Below, piece after piece: positions 1-10,124 of a stretch of DNA of 64,000 nucleotides. Origin of the DNA: Noviherbaspirillum_A sp047237965 (GTDB lineage: Bacteria; Pseudomonadota; Gammaproteobacteria; Burkholderiales; Burkholderiaceae_D). The notes below the pieces were generated by a model that had not been told where the DNA came from, made no database searches, and worked only from the letters and a program-made list of their open reading frames with translations. The stretch covers positions 1,240,001-1,304,000 of the forward strand of contig NZ_JBDFLX010000001.1 in NCBI RefSeq assembly GCF_047237965.1, given 5' to 3'. Positions within the stretch are counted from its first letter, which is position 1. Every line of letters begins with the position of its first letter. Both the position numbers and the translations under genes were made by a program.

Positions 1-453
1 GATCTCGTTGTCCATCAGGTTTTCGATCTGGAACGCGTCCATGTTCCCCGACACCATCAGGCGCAGGTAGTCGGTGATGAATTCGATCATGTGGTGGTCG
101 GCCAGGATGCCGGGATACTTGGTGAAGATCGGGCTTTCCTCGGGCGCGTCGACGTCGCCCTCGATCGACATCAGGCCTTCCTTCCTGACCTTGTTCAGGA
201 TCTCCGACAGCAGGGCCATCAGTTCCAGGTACAGGGTCTTGGTGTAGCGCGAACCCTTGAACACGCTGGGCAAGGCCTTGAAGGTCGCCTTGATGGCCTT
301 GGAATCATTGCCGACGAAGAAGGCGCCCACCGCGGCGCCGCCGATCATCAGCACTTCCAGCGGCTGCCAGAGCGCGGCAAGATGGCCGCCGGCCATGGCG
401 AAGCCGCCGAATACCGAGGCCATCACGACTACATAACCAATCAGGACTAACAC
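1..453 (-). CDS. motA: MotA, flagellar motor stator protein (C-terminal part outside the window)
   Basis: MotA forms the proton-conducting stator of the flagellar motor with MotB in the inner membrane. The visible 151 residues begin VLVLIGYVVVMASVFGGF, a typical MotA first membrane helix, followed by a second hydrophobic segment (VLMIGGAAVGAFFVG) and a cytoplasmic part containing RLMVSGNMDAFQIENLMD, characteristic of the family. The start is a GTG with a GGAG ribosome site about ten bases upstream; no in-frame ATG fits. The gene runs off the left edge, so about half is missing, and motB would be expected next. It lies downstream of flhDC on the same strand, the usual betaproteobacterial order. 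Confidence 0.93.
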   Translation of the reverse strand, partial: MLVLIGYVVVMASVFGGFAMAGGHLAALWQPLEVLMIGGAAVGAFFVGNDSKAIKATFKALPSVFKGSRYTKTLYLELMALLSEILNKVRKEGLMSIEGDVDAPEESPIFTKYPGILADHHMIEFITDYLRLMVSGNMDAFQIENLMDNEI

Positions 454-629
454 GTCTTTTCACACTCCGCTTGTTGCGCGCCGCGCCTGCCGCGAGACGG
501 CGTTCGATTTATCAGGGAAACAACCGGAGGCGCCTTCCGTCGTCGCAACAGTCGATCCGGGACGCCTCTGCATGCGGTAACGGCATGGGCGCGAAAAACT
601 TGAGAAGAGGAAATATTGTGATTGTCTTT

Positions 630-1412
630 TTACATGGTCCAGCCATACAGCAACGGTCCACCCGGACGGGTTGGCCTCTTGATCTGCGGCGCCGCGCCCG
701 GCACGATGAACTCATGCGACAGCAAGAGCGTACCCGGCCGCATCTCGGCGCGCGCCTTGGACCACAGCTGCGGCATTGCCGCCGGCGACAGATAGGCAAA
801 CACGACGTCGTAATCGGCAAAGTCGAGCGCCTGGTAGTCGCCGCGCAGGAAGCGGCATCTGGCGCCGGCACGCTTGCGCAAGCGGCTCGCCAGCCAGGGC
901 AGCGGCGCCAGCTCGATGCCTTCGACCTGGCAGTCGGGACGGCGCGCCGCGATATCCAGCACCAGCCCGCCCAGGCCGCTGCCGATGTCGATGATGCGCA
1001 AAGGCCGCTTTGGCAGTTCCATTGCCACCGCATCCCAGGCCGCGCTGCCCGACGCATAGAACGGCACCTGGGTGCGGAAGGTCGACCAGTACAGCGCCAG
1101 CATGGCAAGGAAGATGGCCAGGAACAGCCAGGGCGGCAATTGCAGCGCCTGCAGCGCCAGCGCCGCCGGCAGGAAGAGGAAATGCATCAGGTGCCACCAT
1201 GGCGCCTGCCCGCGCCAGCGCGACAGCATCGCGGCCAGCGCGCCCTGCAGGAAGGCGGCGGCAAGCGGCGCAAGCGCAATGCCCGAGCGGCCCAGCAGCA
1301 GCCATCCCAGGCCGGCCAGGCCGAGCGCCGCGAACTGGATCAGGAGCGCCTGCACCGACGGCAGGCGCAGCAGGCGCCGTGACTGCGGCTGGGGCGCGGA
1401 GGAAACAGCCAT
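630..1412 (-). CDS. Membrane-anchored class I SAM-dependent methyltransferase, substrate unknown
   Basis: The 260-residue product has an N-terminal half with about three hydrophobic helices (residues ~20-110, e.g. LLIQFAALGLAGLGWLLLG). A C-terminal Rossmann methyltransferase domain follows, whose SAM-binding motif I reads IIDIGSGLGGLVLDIA, with an acidic residue at the next strand (VEGIELAP). The ATG at 1412 lies 13 bases after the flhC stop, so it is probably cotranscribed with flhDC and motA. The substrate cannot be read from sequence. Its place between the flagellar master regulator and the stator suggests, but does not prove, a link to motility. An earlier in-frame ATG would overlap flhC and is not preferred. 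Confidence 0.8.
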   Translation of the reverse strand: MAVSSAPQPQSRRLLRLPSVQALLIQFAALGLAGLGWLLLGRSGIALAPLAAAFLQGALAAMLSRWRGQAPWWHLMHFLFLPAALALQALQLPPWLFLAIFLAMLALYWSTFRTQVPFYASGSAAWDAVAMELPKRPLRIIDIGSGLGGLVLDIAARRPDCQVEGIELAPLPWLASRLRKRAGARCRFLRGDYQALDFADYDVVFAYLSPAAMPQLWSKARAEMRPGTLLLSHEFIVPGAAPQIKRPTRPGGPLLYGWTM

Positions 1413-1425
1413 CAGGCCGTGCCGG

Positions 1426-1971
1426 TCAGGCGGCGGCCAGCGCGTCGTCGCGCGCCTTCTTGGTCTTGCCGGCGCGCGAAGGCATGTGGCACAGGCCGCA
1501 AGCATAGCCGTGGTTGAGGTCGAAGCTGTGGGTGACGAAGTCGCCGCCGCATTCGCAGCATTTGGCGGTGGTCAGCATCTGGCTGTCGAAGAAGCGCACC
1601 AGGGTCCAGGCGCGGGTCAGCGACAGCAGCGGCTCCTCGCCCGGCTGCGCCGGCATCTGCTCAAGATAAAGCTGGTAGGCCTTCATCACCGCCTCGATGC
1701 CGGAAAGCCCGGCATACTGGGTCATGTAGCGGTGGATGTTGATGAACAGCGAGGAATGGATGTTGGGCTGCCAGGTGATGAACCAGTCGGTGGAAAACGG
1801 CAGCATGCCCTTGGGCGGCGATACGCCCTTCAGTTCCTTGTAGAGCTTCAGCAGCCGCTCGCGCGACAGCGAGGTTTCCAGTTCCAGCAACTGCAGCCGG
1901 GCGCCCAGCTTGATCAGTTCGATCGCCAGACCGATTTCCTTTGCTTCCGATACCAGACTCTTGTTTGCCAT
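1426..1971 (-). CDS. flhC: FlhC, flagellar master transcriptional activator subunit
   Basis: FlhC joins FlhD in the FlhD4C2 complex that activates class II flagellar promoters. The 181-residue protein has the family length and the four-cysteine zinc site, C138 and C141 then C158 and C161 (CCECGGDF ... YACGLC), matching the spacing of the E. coli protein. The ATG at 1971 follows flhD with a 33-base gap. Residues past the zinc site are Lys/Ala-rich and probably flexible. Identification is secure from the cysteine pattern plus the adjoining flhD. Confidence 0.97.
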   Translation of the reverse strand: MANKSLVSEAKEIGLAIELIKLGARLQLLELETSLSRERLLKLYKELKGVSPPKGMLPFSTDWFITWQPNIHSSLFINIHRYMTQYAGLSGIEAVMKAYQLYLEQMPAQPGEEPLLSLTRAWTLVRFFDSQMLTTAKCCECGGDFVTHSFDLNHGYACGLCHMPSRAGKTKKARDDALAAA

Positions 1972-2004
1972 GTCCTCGTCTCCTGAAAGTGGGCGTCGTT
2001 GCGA

Positions 2005-2322
2005 TCAGTTGATTTCTTCGACCGGCTGGCCTGCCATCAGGATGGCGGCGTGGGTCTGGGACAGCGAACGATCCTTGCTGTGCGAGGTCAGCATGCCGAG
2101 GATGGCGGTGTCGTCGAAGCGGAAGCGGGCCAGCATCAGGTTGGCGCTGGCCAGCTTGAGCAGCTGCGCATTGCTCAGGGTTTCGAGCAGCGAGGCGATT
2201 TCGGCGCTGATGCCAAGACGGTAGATGGCGCAAGCCTTGTCGGCGCGGATCATCTGCTGCGCCAGCATCAGGTAGTTCAGATTTGCGTCGCGAATCTCAG
2301 CCATCATGTCATTGGTATTCAT
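2005..2322 (-). CDS. flhD: FlhD, flagellar master transcriptional activator subunit
   Basis: The 105-residue FlhD starts MNTNDMMAEIRDANLNYL and carries the family core LMLAQQMIRADKACAIYRLG. The start at 2322 is chosen because it has an AGGAGA ribosome site at the right distance and gives the normal length; the open frame upstream would add 22 unconserved residues. It heads the flhD-flhC-methyltransferase-motA unit. E. coli FlhD has a Cys65 disulfide; no equivalent cysteine is visible here (the only one is in ADKACAIYR), as often in betaproteobacteria. Confidence 0.97.
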   Translation of the reverse strand: MNTNDMMAEIRDANLNYLMLAQQMIRADKACAIYRLGISAEIASLLETLSNAQLLKLASANLMLARFRFDDTAILGMLTSHSKDRSLSQTHAAILMAGQPVEEIN

Positions 2323-2801
2323 TGCCGTTCTCCTGTCCGTTTTGCCGGTTGCCCGGTTGCTTTGCCGATGGACGAAGTATGTGCGCAATGATTCCTATGG
2401 GAAATAAGCTGGAATCTGTATTTCTAGTGAGAACTATTCTGGCGAGGCTGTAGGCTTTTGTCTTACAAGACGCCAGCGCCACCCTCCCCGCACCGGGGAA
2501 ACGGTGCAGGGAACGGCGTCTTGCAAGGGAGAAAGTGCGGGAACGGCCCCAAGGCGGGTTGGCAGTATCGGCTGCAACGGACGGGCGATTCGCTTTCTTT
2601 CTGTTGTTTTTGTGCTGCTGTGTTGCTCTTGTAGCCATTTACGGCAGCGGTTTGGCCAAATTTAGGGTCCGCGTGAAAATTTTTTCAATTTTTTTTGCGG
2701 GGCCCTTCGGCCTTGGCTACAGAGAGAGTAACGGCGGCGCAGGCAGGGAATTTAGGGGCAATGTGAATATTTTTTAACGCCCTTCCCGGTCACCCTCAAG
2801 C
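2323..2801. other. Intergenic region upstream of flhD
   Basis: About 480 bases between the 3' end of a kinase gene and flhD. No convincing gene is present; open frames here lack family resemblance and ribosome sites. It should hold the flhDC promoter and regulatory sites. Two AT-rich patches occur, one at about 2673-2698 containing the palindromic TGAAAATTTTTTCA and one at 2763-2776. I could not assign a promoter or a standard terminator with confidence. Confidence 0.5.
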
Positions 2802-3986
2802 CTAGCCCTGCGGCAGGTCCAGCCTGAAGATCGAGCCCTCGCCCGGCGCGCTGTGGACGCTGATCTTCCCGCCATGCGCTTCGACCAGCTGGCGGGTGAT
2901 GTACAGGCCCAGCCCCAGGCCGTCGGCCGACTTGCCGCCGCCGCCGCGCTCGAACTGCTGGAAGATGCGCTGCTGGTCCTGCTCCGAGATGCCGATGCCG
3001 TGGTCGCGCACTTCGATGCGTGCGCCTTCCGGCGTGGCGCTCAGGCCCACCTCGACCGGCTTGCCGCCGCCATAGCGCAGGGCATTGGTGAGCAGATTGA
3101 CGACCACCTGCTCGATGCGGAATTCATCCCACCGGCCCTCCACCGGCTGCGGCGCATGCAGCGTGATGCAGCTGCCCACGGCCAGGGCCTGCTGTTCGAG
3201 GTCGTCGATCACGCGCCGCAGCAGGCCGGCCAGCTCGACCTGCGCCGGCCGCACCGACAGCGTGCCGCTGCGGATGCGCGAGACATCCAGCATGTCGTCG
3301 ATCAGCCGCACCATGTTGCGTATCTGCCTGTCGTCGCGCGCCACCATCTTGCCGAGCTGCTCCGGCGTGAAGGCGGCCAGATTGCCGCGCTCGATCTGCA
3401 TCCTGCGCAACTGGGTTTCGAGGAACAGCGTGTTCAGGGGCGTGCGCAGCTCATGCGCCACCACCGACATGAAGTCGTCGCGCATCTTGACGGCGCGCTC
3501 CAGGTCCAGCTGGGCCGCATTGAGCTTTTCCAGCAGCGCCTGCTGCTCGCGCCGGCTCTGCTCCAGGGCTTCCACCTGGCGCCCCATCGCGCTGCGCTGT
3601 CGGTACATGTCGACGAACACAGCGACCTTGCTCCTGACCGCATAGCCGTCCAGCGGCTTGTGCAGGAAATCGACCGCGCCGGCCTCGTAGCCCTTGAACG
3701 CATGATTGAGTTCACGCCCGGCGGCGCTGACGAAGACGATCGGGATACGCCGCGTGCGGCCGGTGCTGCGCATCAGCTCGGCCAGCTCGAAGCCATTCAT
3801 GCCGGGCATCTGCACGTCCAGGATGGCCAGCGCAAATTCATGCTCCAGCAGCAGGGTCAGCGCCGCTTCGCCGGAGGCGGCCGGGTACACCACCAGGTCG
3901 TCGCGCCGGATCAGCGCTTCGAGCGCGATCAGGTTTTCCGGCAGATCGTCGACGATCAGGATATTGGCGCTCTCAAAGGTGTCCAT
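2802..3986 (-). CDS. Receiver-histidine kinase (REC-HisKA-HATPase)
   Basis: This 394-residue cytoplasmic protein has an N-terminal receiver domain (residues ~8-125, phosphoacceptor D57 in ILDVQMPG, conserved K110). A short coiled coil (~130-168) and a HisKA domain with phospho-His H178 in VAHELRTPLN follow. The C-terminal ATPase has the N box (NLLTNALRYG), G1 box (DHGIGI) and G2 box (GLGLGLYI). The receiver-first order suggests that phosphorylation of the receiver controls the kinase. Its start overlaps the cheB stop by one base, making it the last gene of a four-gene unit with the hybrid kinase, CheR and CheB. Confidence 0.93.
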   Translation of the reverse strand: MDTFESANILIVDDLPENLIALEALIRRDDLVVYPAASGEAALTLLLEHEFALAILDVQMPGMNGFELAELMRSTGRTRRIPIVFVSAAGRELNHAFKGYEAGAVDFLHKPLDGYAVRSKVAVFVDMYRQRSAMGRQVEALEQSRREQQALLEKLNAAQLDLERAVKMRDDFMSVVAHELRTPLNTLFLETQLRRMQIERGNLAAFTPEQLGKMVARDDRQIRNMVRLIDDMLDVSRIRSGTLSVRPAQVELAGLLRRVIDDLEQQALAVGSCITLHAPQPVEGRWDEFRIEQVVVNLLTNALRYGGGKPVEVGLSATPEGARIEVRDHGIGISEQDQQRIFQQFERGGGGKSADGLGLGLYITRQLVEAHGGKISVHSAPGEGSIFRLDLPQG

Positions 3987-4582
3987 CAGTGCTTGTCCAG
4001 TTCAAGTAGCAGCGCATGGATGCCGGCCAGTCCGAGGACATGATCGGGCGTGCGGCGGGCGATGGCGGCCTGCGGCATGGTCGAGACCGCCGCTTCGTCC
4101 GGGTCCTGCACGATGGTCAGGCCGCCCTGCTCGCCGATGCGGGCCAGGCCGTCGGCGCCGTCATCGTTGGCGCCGGTCAGGAGGATGCCGGCCAGCCGCT
4201 GGCCCCAGACGTCGGCCGCGGACTCCATCATCACGTCGATCGACGGCCGCGAATAATGCACCGGCGGGTCGCAGCTGAGCGACAGGCTCAGGTCGTGCTC
4301 GACCAGCACATGGTAGCCGCCGGGCGCCACATACAGCGTGCCGGGCTGGATCTGCTCCTTGTCGGCGGCTTCCCGCACCGGCAGGTTCATGCGCGCGCCC
4401 AGCACTTCGGCAAGGCGGCTGTCGCCATGGCTGGGCAGGTGCAGCACCGCCAGCAGCGGCAGGCGGTAGCCGGAAGGCAGCTGCGTCAGGATGGCCAACA
4501 GCGCCTCCAGGCCACCGGCGGACGCGCCGATCACCACGGCGTCGATGCCGCGCCCTGCCAGGTCGAATGCCGGGGTCGCCAT
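3986..4582 (-). CDS. cheB: CheB-type protein-glutamate methylesterase without receiver domain
   Basis: The 198-residue protein is only the catalytic domain of CheB, which removes methyl groups from glutamates of chemoreceptors or related proteins. The serine-hydrolase triad is visible: S21 in GASAGG, H48 in LHLPSH and D141 in LTGANDDG. Canonical CheB carries an N-terminal receiver; here it is absent, so control must come from partners. The ATG at 4582 is chosen because upstream in-frame codons overlap cheR. Together with the preceding CheR it forms a methylation/demethylation pair whose substrate is probably the neighbouring kinase or a non-flagellar receptor (inference). Confidence 0.92.
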   Translation of the reverse strand: MATPAFDLAGRGIDAVVIGASAGGLEALLAILTQLPSGYRLPLLAVLHLPSHGDSRLAEVLGARMNLPVREAADKEQIQPGTLYVAPGGYHVLVEHDLSLSLSCDPPVHYSRPSIDVMMESAADVWGQRLAGILLTGANDDGADGLARIGEQGGLTIVQDPDEAAVSTMPQAAIARRTPDHVLGLAGIHALLLELDKH

Positions 4583-4593
4583 TGCCGCGCCGT

Positions 4594-5412
4594 TCACAGC
4601 TTGCGGTACAGGCGCTCGCGCCTGTCCAGGGTTTCGAAACGCTCCTTGCAGGCGGAAAAATCCATGCTCTCCTTGGCGCCCAGCCCGAGAAAGCCGCGGT
4701 GGCACAGCGATGCATGGAACAGTCCCAACGCCCGGTCCTGCAGCTTGCGGTTGAAATAGATCAGCACATTGCGGCAGGACACGAGGTGGGTCTCGGAAAA
4801 CACGTTGTCGGTCGCCAGGCTGTGGTCGGCGAAGGTCACGTTGGCCGACAGGGAGCGGTCGAGCAGCGCCGCGTCGTAAGCGGCTGTGTAGTAGTCCGAC
4901 AGCTGGCGCTTGCCGCCCGACCTCTGGTAATTGTCGGCATAGCGCTCCATCGCCGCCAGCGGGAAGATGCCGCGCCGCGCCTTCTCCAGCGATGCCGGGT
5001 TGATGTCGGTGCCGTAGATCAGCGAGCGCTCCAGCAGGCCTTCCTCGTGCAGCAGGATGGCCAGCGAATAGACTTCCTCGCCGGTGCTGCAGCCCGCCAC
5101 CCAGACCTTGATCGACGGATAGGTCTGCAGCAGCGGCACCACGTCGCGGCGCAGCGCGAGGTAGTAGGACGGGTCGCGGAACATCTCCGAGACCGGAATC
5201 GTCAGGAACTGCAGCAGTTCGTGGAATACCGCCGGCTCGTGCAGCACCCGCGACTGCAGCGCCGAGATGGTGCTGCAGCCGAATTCAGGCAACGCATGCA
5301 GCACGCGGCGCTTGTGGGAAGCGCCGGAATAGTCGCGGAAGTCGTGGCCATAGCGCAGATAGATCGCCTCGGCCAGCAGCTTCAGTTCGATTTCGGTGGC
5401 GTCGCGCTTCAT
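4594..5412 (-). CDS. cheR: CheR-type protein-glutamate methyltransferase
   Basis: CheR transfers methyl groups from SAM to receptor glutamates. The 272-residue product contains the N-terminal helical domain and the SAM domain with VWVAGCSTGEEVYSLAI as the glycine-rich motif, the FRDPSYYLAL region, GTDINPASLEKARRG, and the C-terminal VSCRNVLIYFN signature. The start at 5412 overlaps the stop of the large hybrid kinase (ATGA), implying translational coupling. No TPR extension is present. Confidence 0.95.
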   Translation of the reverse strand: MKRDATEIELKLLAEAIYLRYGHDFRDYSGASHKRRVLHALPEFGCSTISALQSRVLHEPAVFHELLQFLTIPVSEMFRDPSYYLALRRDVVPLLQTYPSIKVWVAGCSTGEEVYSLAILLHEEGLLERSLIYGTDINPASLEKARRGIFPLAAMERYADNYQRSGGKRQLSDYYTAAYDAALLDRSLSANVTFADHSLATDNVFSETHLVSCRNVLIYFNRKLQDRALGLFHASLCHRGFLGLGAKESMDFSACKERFETLDRRERLYRKL

Positions 5413-8400
5413 GACGGCAGTCGCTCCAGGTTGGGCAGCCACACCCGCAGCAGCGAGAACAGCCGGTCCAGGTCGATCGGCTTGGCGAGGTAGTCGCTGG
5501 CGCCGGCCCTGAGGCACTGCTCATGGTCGTCGCGCATGGCCTTGGCGGTGACGGCGATGATGGGCAGCTTGGCGAAGCGGGCATCGGTACGGATGCGGCG
5601 CGTCGCTTCCAGCCCGTCCATCACCGGCATCATCACATCCATCAGCACCAGGTCGACGTCCGGCGCGGCATCGAGCTTGGCGATGGCCTCCTCGCCGTTG
5701 CGGGCGATCTCCACCGCCAGCCCCTTTTGCTCCAGCGCGCTGGTCAGCGCAAAGATGTTGCGCACGTCGTCGTCGACCAGCAGGATGCGCCGTCCCTGGA
5801 ACACATGGTCGCGGCTGCGCGCCGACTTCAGCATCGCCTGGCGTTCCACCGACAGTTCCGACTCCACCTTGTGCAGGAACAGCGTGACTTCATCGAGCAG
5901 CCGTTCCGGCGAACGGGCGCCCTTGATGATGATGGAGCGCGAATACTTCAGCAGGTCGGCCTCTTCCTCGCGCGTGAGATTGCGGCCGGTGTAGACGATC
6001 ACGGGCGGGAATGGCTGCAGGCCCTGCTCCGACATGCGCCGCAGCAGCTCGCGGCCCTGCATGTCGGGCAGCTTCAGGTCAATGATCATGCAGTCGAACT
6101 GGATCTGCACCAGCCGGGCCAGCGCCTCGGCGCCGGTGGCCACCGCGGTGATCTCCACGTCCTCGTCGCTGATCAGGTGGGTCACGCTGTCGCGCTGGCG
6201 CGCATCGTCCTCCACCAGCAGGATGCGCTTCATCTTGCGGGTATAGCGCTCCTCCAGCCGCTGGAACACTTCCCTCAGTTCCTCGCGCGAGGCCGGCTTC
6301 TGCGCATAGCCGATCGCGCCCATGTGCAGCGCCGCCTCGCTGCGGTCCTCGGACGACACCACATGCACCGGGATGTGGCGGGTGGCCGGGTCTTCCTTCA
6401 ATTGCTGCAGCAGCGACAGGCCGGGCCGGTCGGGCAGGCGCATGTCGAGCAGCACGGCGCTGGGCAGGAATTGCCGCGCCAGCTGCAGCCCTTCGTCCGC
6501 GCCCTGCGCGACTAGGCAGCGATAGCCCATTTCGCGGGCGAGGTCGTACAGGATGCCGGCAAAGGCCGGCTCGTCCTCCACCACCAGCACGGCGCGGCGC
6601 TCGTCGGGCGCGGCGGCGCGGTCATCCGGGAAGGGTTGTGCGGGCAGCGCGGCAACCGACTGCGACGGTGCGGCCGCCGGTGCGGGCGCGGGCGCCGCGG
6701 GCCGCATGCGCTCGACCTTGGGCGACGCAACGGCGGGTACGGGCCGCGGCGCCTGGGCGGCCTGCGGCTCAGCCTGCTCCGGCTGCGCGATACGCCGCGG
6801 CAGCGTCAGCGTAAAGGTGCTGCCCTGTCCCGGCGCGCTGCTGACGGCAATCTCCCCGCCCAGCAGGCCAGCCAGTTCGCGCGAGATCGACAGCCCCAGG
6901 CCGGTGCCGCCATAGCGCCTACTGGTGCCGCCGTCGGCCTGGCGGAAGGCCTCGAAGATGGCATCCTGCTGCTCGGGCGCGATGCCGATGCCCGAGTCCT
7001 TCACCGCGAACACGATGCGTTCGCCCGGCAGCGTCGACAGCGCCAGGGTGACGCTGCCATGCTCGGTGAACTTGATCGCGTTCGACAGCAGGTTCTTCAG
7101 GATCTGTTCCAGCCGCATGCGGTCGGTATAGAGCGGCGTGGCGCCGACATCCTGCTGCTGCACGCGGAAGGCCAGGCGCTTTTCCTCGGCCAGCGGCAGG
7201 AAGGTGCGTTCAAGGCTGCTGACCAGTTCGTCCACCGTGATCGCTTCCGGCTGCAGCGACATCTGGCCCGCCTCCACCTTGGAGATATCGAGGATGTCAT
7301 TGATCAGGGACAGCAAGTCGTTGCCGGAGGCATAGATCGACTCGGCGAACTTGATCTGCTCGGCATTGAGATTGCCTGCCTTGTTCTCCGAGAGCAGCTT
7401 GGCCAGGATCAGCGAACTGTTCAACGGCGTGCGCAGTTCATGCGACATATTGGCCAGGAATTCAGACTTGTAGCGGCTGGCCCGCTGCAAGTCATCGGCA
7501 CGCGCTTCCAGCGCTTCCTGCGCCTGCTGCAGCGCATGGTTCTTCTGGTCCAGCGACACTGCCTGCTCGTTCAGGCGCACATTGGTCTGTTCCAGCTCGG
7601 CCTGCTGGTTTTCCAGGCTGGCCTGCGATTCCCGCAGCAGCCGCGACTGCTCTTCCAGGCCTTCGTTGGCGGTGCGCAGTTCTTCCTGCTGCACCTGCAG
7701 TTCCTCGTTGAGCTGCTGGGTGTCGGCCAGCGCCGCCTGCAGCCGCTGGCGGTACAGCGCGGCCTCGATTGCGGCGCCTACTGCCGGCGCGATGAGTTCG
7801 AGCAATTCAAGATCGCGCGTCTCGACCTTCCGCGCAAAACCCAGTTCCATCACGCCATTGACCACGCCGCCTTCCTGGATCGGCGCCAGCAGCAGCGTCA
7901 CCGGCGAGCCGCTGCCCAGGCCGGAGCTGATCTTCAGATAGTCCTCGGGCACGCTGTCGAGCCGTATCACCCGCTTGGCCAATGCCGCCTGCCCCACCAG
8001 GCCCTCGCCAGCCCCAATGAGCTGCGGCGCCGCTTCGCTTTCCTTTGAAAAACCGTAGGAAGCGCTGCGACGCAGGGCATTGCCCGGCTCGCGCACGTAC
8101 AGCGCGCCGACCGACATGCCGAGATATTCAGCCAGGAAATCGAGCACGCCGCGCGCCAGCGGCGCCACCGCCGGCTGCCCGACGATGCGTTCGGCCAGCC
8201 GTGTCTGTCCGGCGCGCAGCCAGGCCTGATGTTCCAGCAGCCGGCCATGTTCGCCCTGGTGCGCCAGCGCGGCGTTATAGCTTTCCGACAGCCGCAGCAG
8301 TTCGCGCCGGCCGAACAGGGCCAGCCCGCCCGCCAGCAGCAGCGACAGCACCAGATACACCGTCACGGTAATGGCGGTCACCCGCCGCGCCTCCTCGCCG

Positions 8401-8927
8401 CGCGCCTGGCGCCGCTCTTCCTCGATCTTCAGGAAGGCATCGAACTCGCGCCGCAACTGGTCGAACTCCTGCTTGCCGCGTCCGCTCATGACCAGGCGCA
8501 GCCAGTCTCCGTTGGCGCGGCGCTGGCTCAGCACTTCCTCGACGAACACGGTCCACTGGGCATGCAGCGACTTGATCAGCCTGACACGCTCCACCTGTTG
8601 CCCATCCTCGGCAACGAGCTGTTCCAGCGCCTCAAGCTGTACCTGCATGCGCGGCTTGCCGAGGCGGTAGGGTTCCAGAAAGCTTTCATTGCCGGACAGC
8701 AGAAAGCCGCGCATCCCGGTCTCCTGATCCACCGCCAGCTTCGCCGCCGCATGGGTCTCGGCAATGATGCGATCGCTGCGCTCGACCTGGTTCATGGTCG
8801 ACAGCAGATAGGCAATCAACGCAACGAAGCCCAGCACGCTGATCACACCGACGATCAGCGGGAGCGCTATGTTGCGATACAGAATGCGACGAAAACCATG
8901 CGGATCGACCGCGGGGACAGCAGACAT
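5409..8927 (-). CDS. CHASE3-GAF hybrid histidine kinase with three receiver domains
   Basis: The 1172-residue membrane sensor kinase heads this operon. Two transmembrane helices (residues ~20-45 and ~185-207) enclose a periplasmic CHASE3-like domain (ETGMRGFLLSGNESFLEPY). A GAF domain (~250-390), a long Gln/Glu-rich coiled coil (~395-490), HisKA (MSHELRTPLN, about residue 500) and an ATPase domain (DSGIGIAP, GTGLGLSISREL) follow. Then an Ala/Pro-rich linker leads to three receivers starting near residues 776, 898 and 1044, with acceptor sites LLDMRLPD, IIDLKLPD and LMDVMMPV. The second receiver has an atypical end (KGARSP). Three receivers imply a multi-step or branched phosphorelay. The signal sensed cannot be told. 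Confidence 0.93.
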   Translation of the reverse strand: MSAVPAVDPHGFRRILYRNIALPLIVGVISVLGFVALIAYLLSTMNQVERSDRIIAETHAAAKLAVDQETGMRGFLLSGNESFLEPYRLGKPRMQVQLEALEQLVAEDGQQVERVRLIKSLHAQWTVFVEEVLSQRRANGDWLRLVMSGRGKQEFDQLRREFDAFLKIEEERRQARGEEARRVTAITVTVYLVLSLLLAGGLALFGRRELLRLSESYNAALAHQGEHGRLLEHQAWLRAGQTRLAERIVGQPAVAPLARGVLDFLAEYLGMSVGALYVREPGNALRRSASYGFSKESEAAPQLIGAGEGLVGQAALAKRVIRLDSVPEDYLKISSGLGSGSPVTLLLAPIQEGGVVNGVMELGFARKVETRDLELLELIAPAVGAAIEAALYRQRLQAALADTQQLNEELQVQQEELRTANEGLEEQSRLLRESQASLENQQAELEQTNVRLNEQAVSLDQKNHALQQAQEALEARADDLQRASRYKSEFLANMSHELRTPLNSSLILAKLLSENKAGNLNAEQIKFAESIYASGNDLLSLINDILDISKVEAGQMSLQPEAITVDELVSSLERTFLPLAEEKRLAFRVQQQDVGATPLYTDRMRLEQILKNLLSNAIKFTEHGSVTLALSTLPGERIVFAVKDSGIGIAPEQQDAIFEAFRQADGGTSRRYGGTGLGLSISRELAGLLGGEIAVSSAPGQGSTFTLTLPRRIAQPEQAEPQAAQAPRPVPAVASPKVERMRPAAPAPAPAAAPSQSVAALPAQPFPDDRAAAPDERRAVLVVEDEPAFAGILYDLAREMGYRCLVAQGADEGLQLARQFLPSAVLLDMRLPDRPGLSLLQQLKEDPATRHIPVHVVSSEDRSEAALHMGAIGYAQKPASREELREVFQRLEERYTRKMKRILLVEDDARQRDSVTHLISDEDVEITAVATGAEALARLVQIQFDCMIIDLKLPDMQGRELLRRMSEQGLQPFPPVIVYTGRNLTREEEADLLKYSRSIIIKGARSPERLLDEVTLFLHKVESELSVERQAMLKSARSRDHVFQGRRILLVDDDVRNIFALTSALEQKGLAVEIARNGEEAIAKLDAAPDVDLVLMDVMMPVMDGLEATRRIRTDARFAKLPIIAVTAKAMRDDHEQCLRAGASDYLAKPIDLDRLFSLLRVWLPNLERLPS

Positions 8928-9134
8928 CGTTGCCTTTTGGGTGCGGATGAAAGCCGGAAGTTTACCTGAAAGGCTTGTTTTTCAAGGCTGCAACTGCAGG
9001 GGGAATTGTCCAGTTCGACATGGAGGCGGGTGGTGGGGAGCGGCGCATCTTCCAGAGGAAGGCGGAAGTTGCGGGTGGATCTGCGGGCGTGGGGACAATC
9101 GCTGTTGAATTGGCCGTTGCGGTTGCTGTTGTCT

Positions 9135-10035
<901 letters not shown>

Positions 10036-10124
10036 CGGCAACCGCAGACCCTGCCGCCCTTGAAACCACTCCCACTTCTGACTTTGCGCAAAAGGCTTCC
10101 CCTACCCAAAGCCACCCTGCCCCC

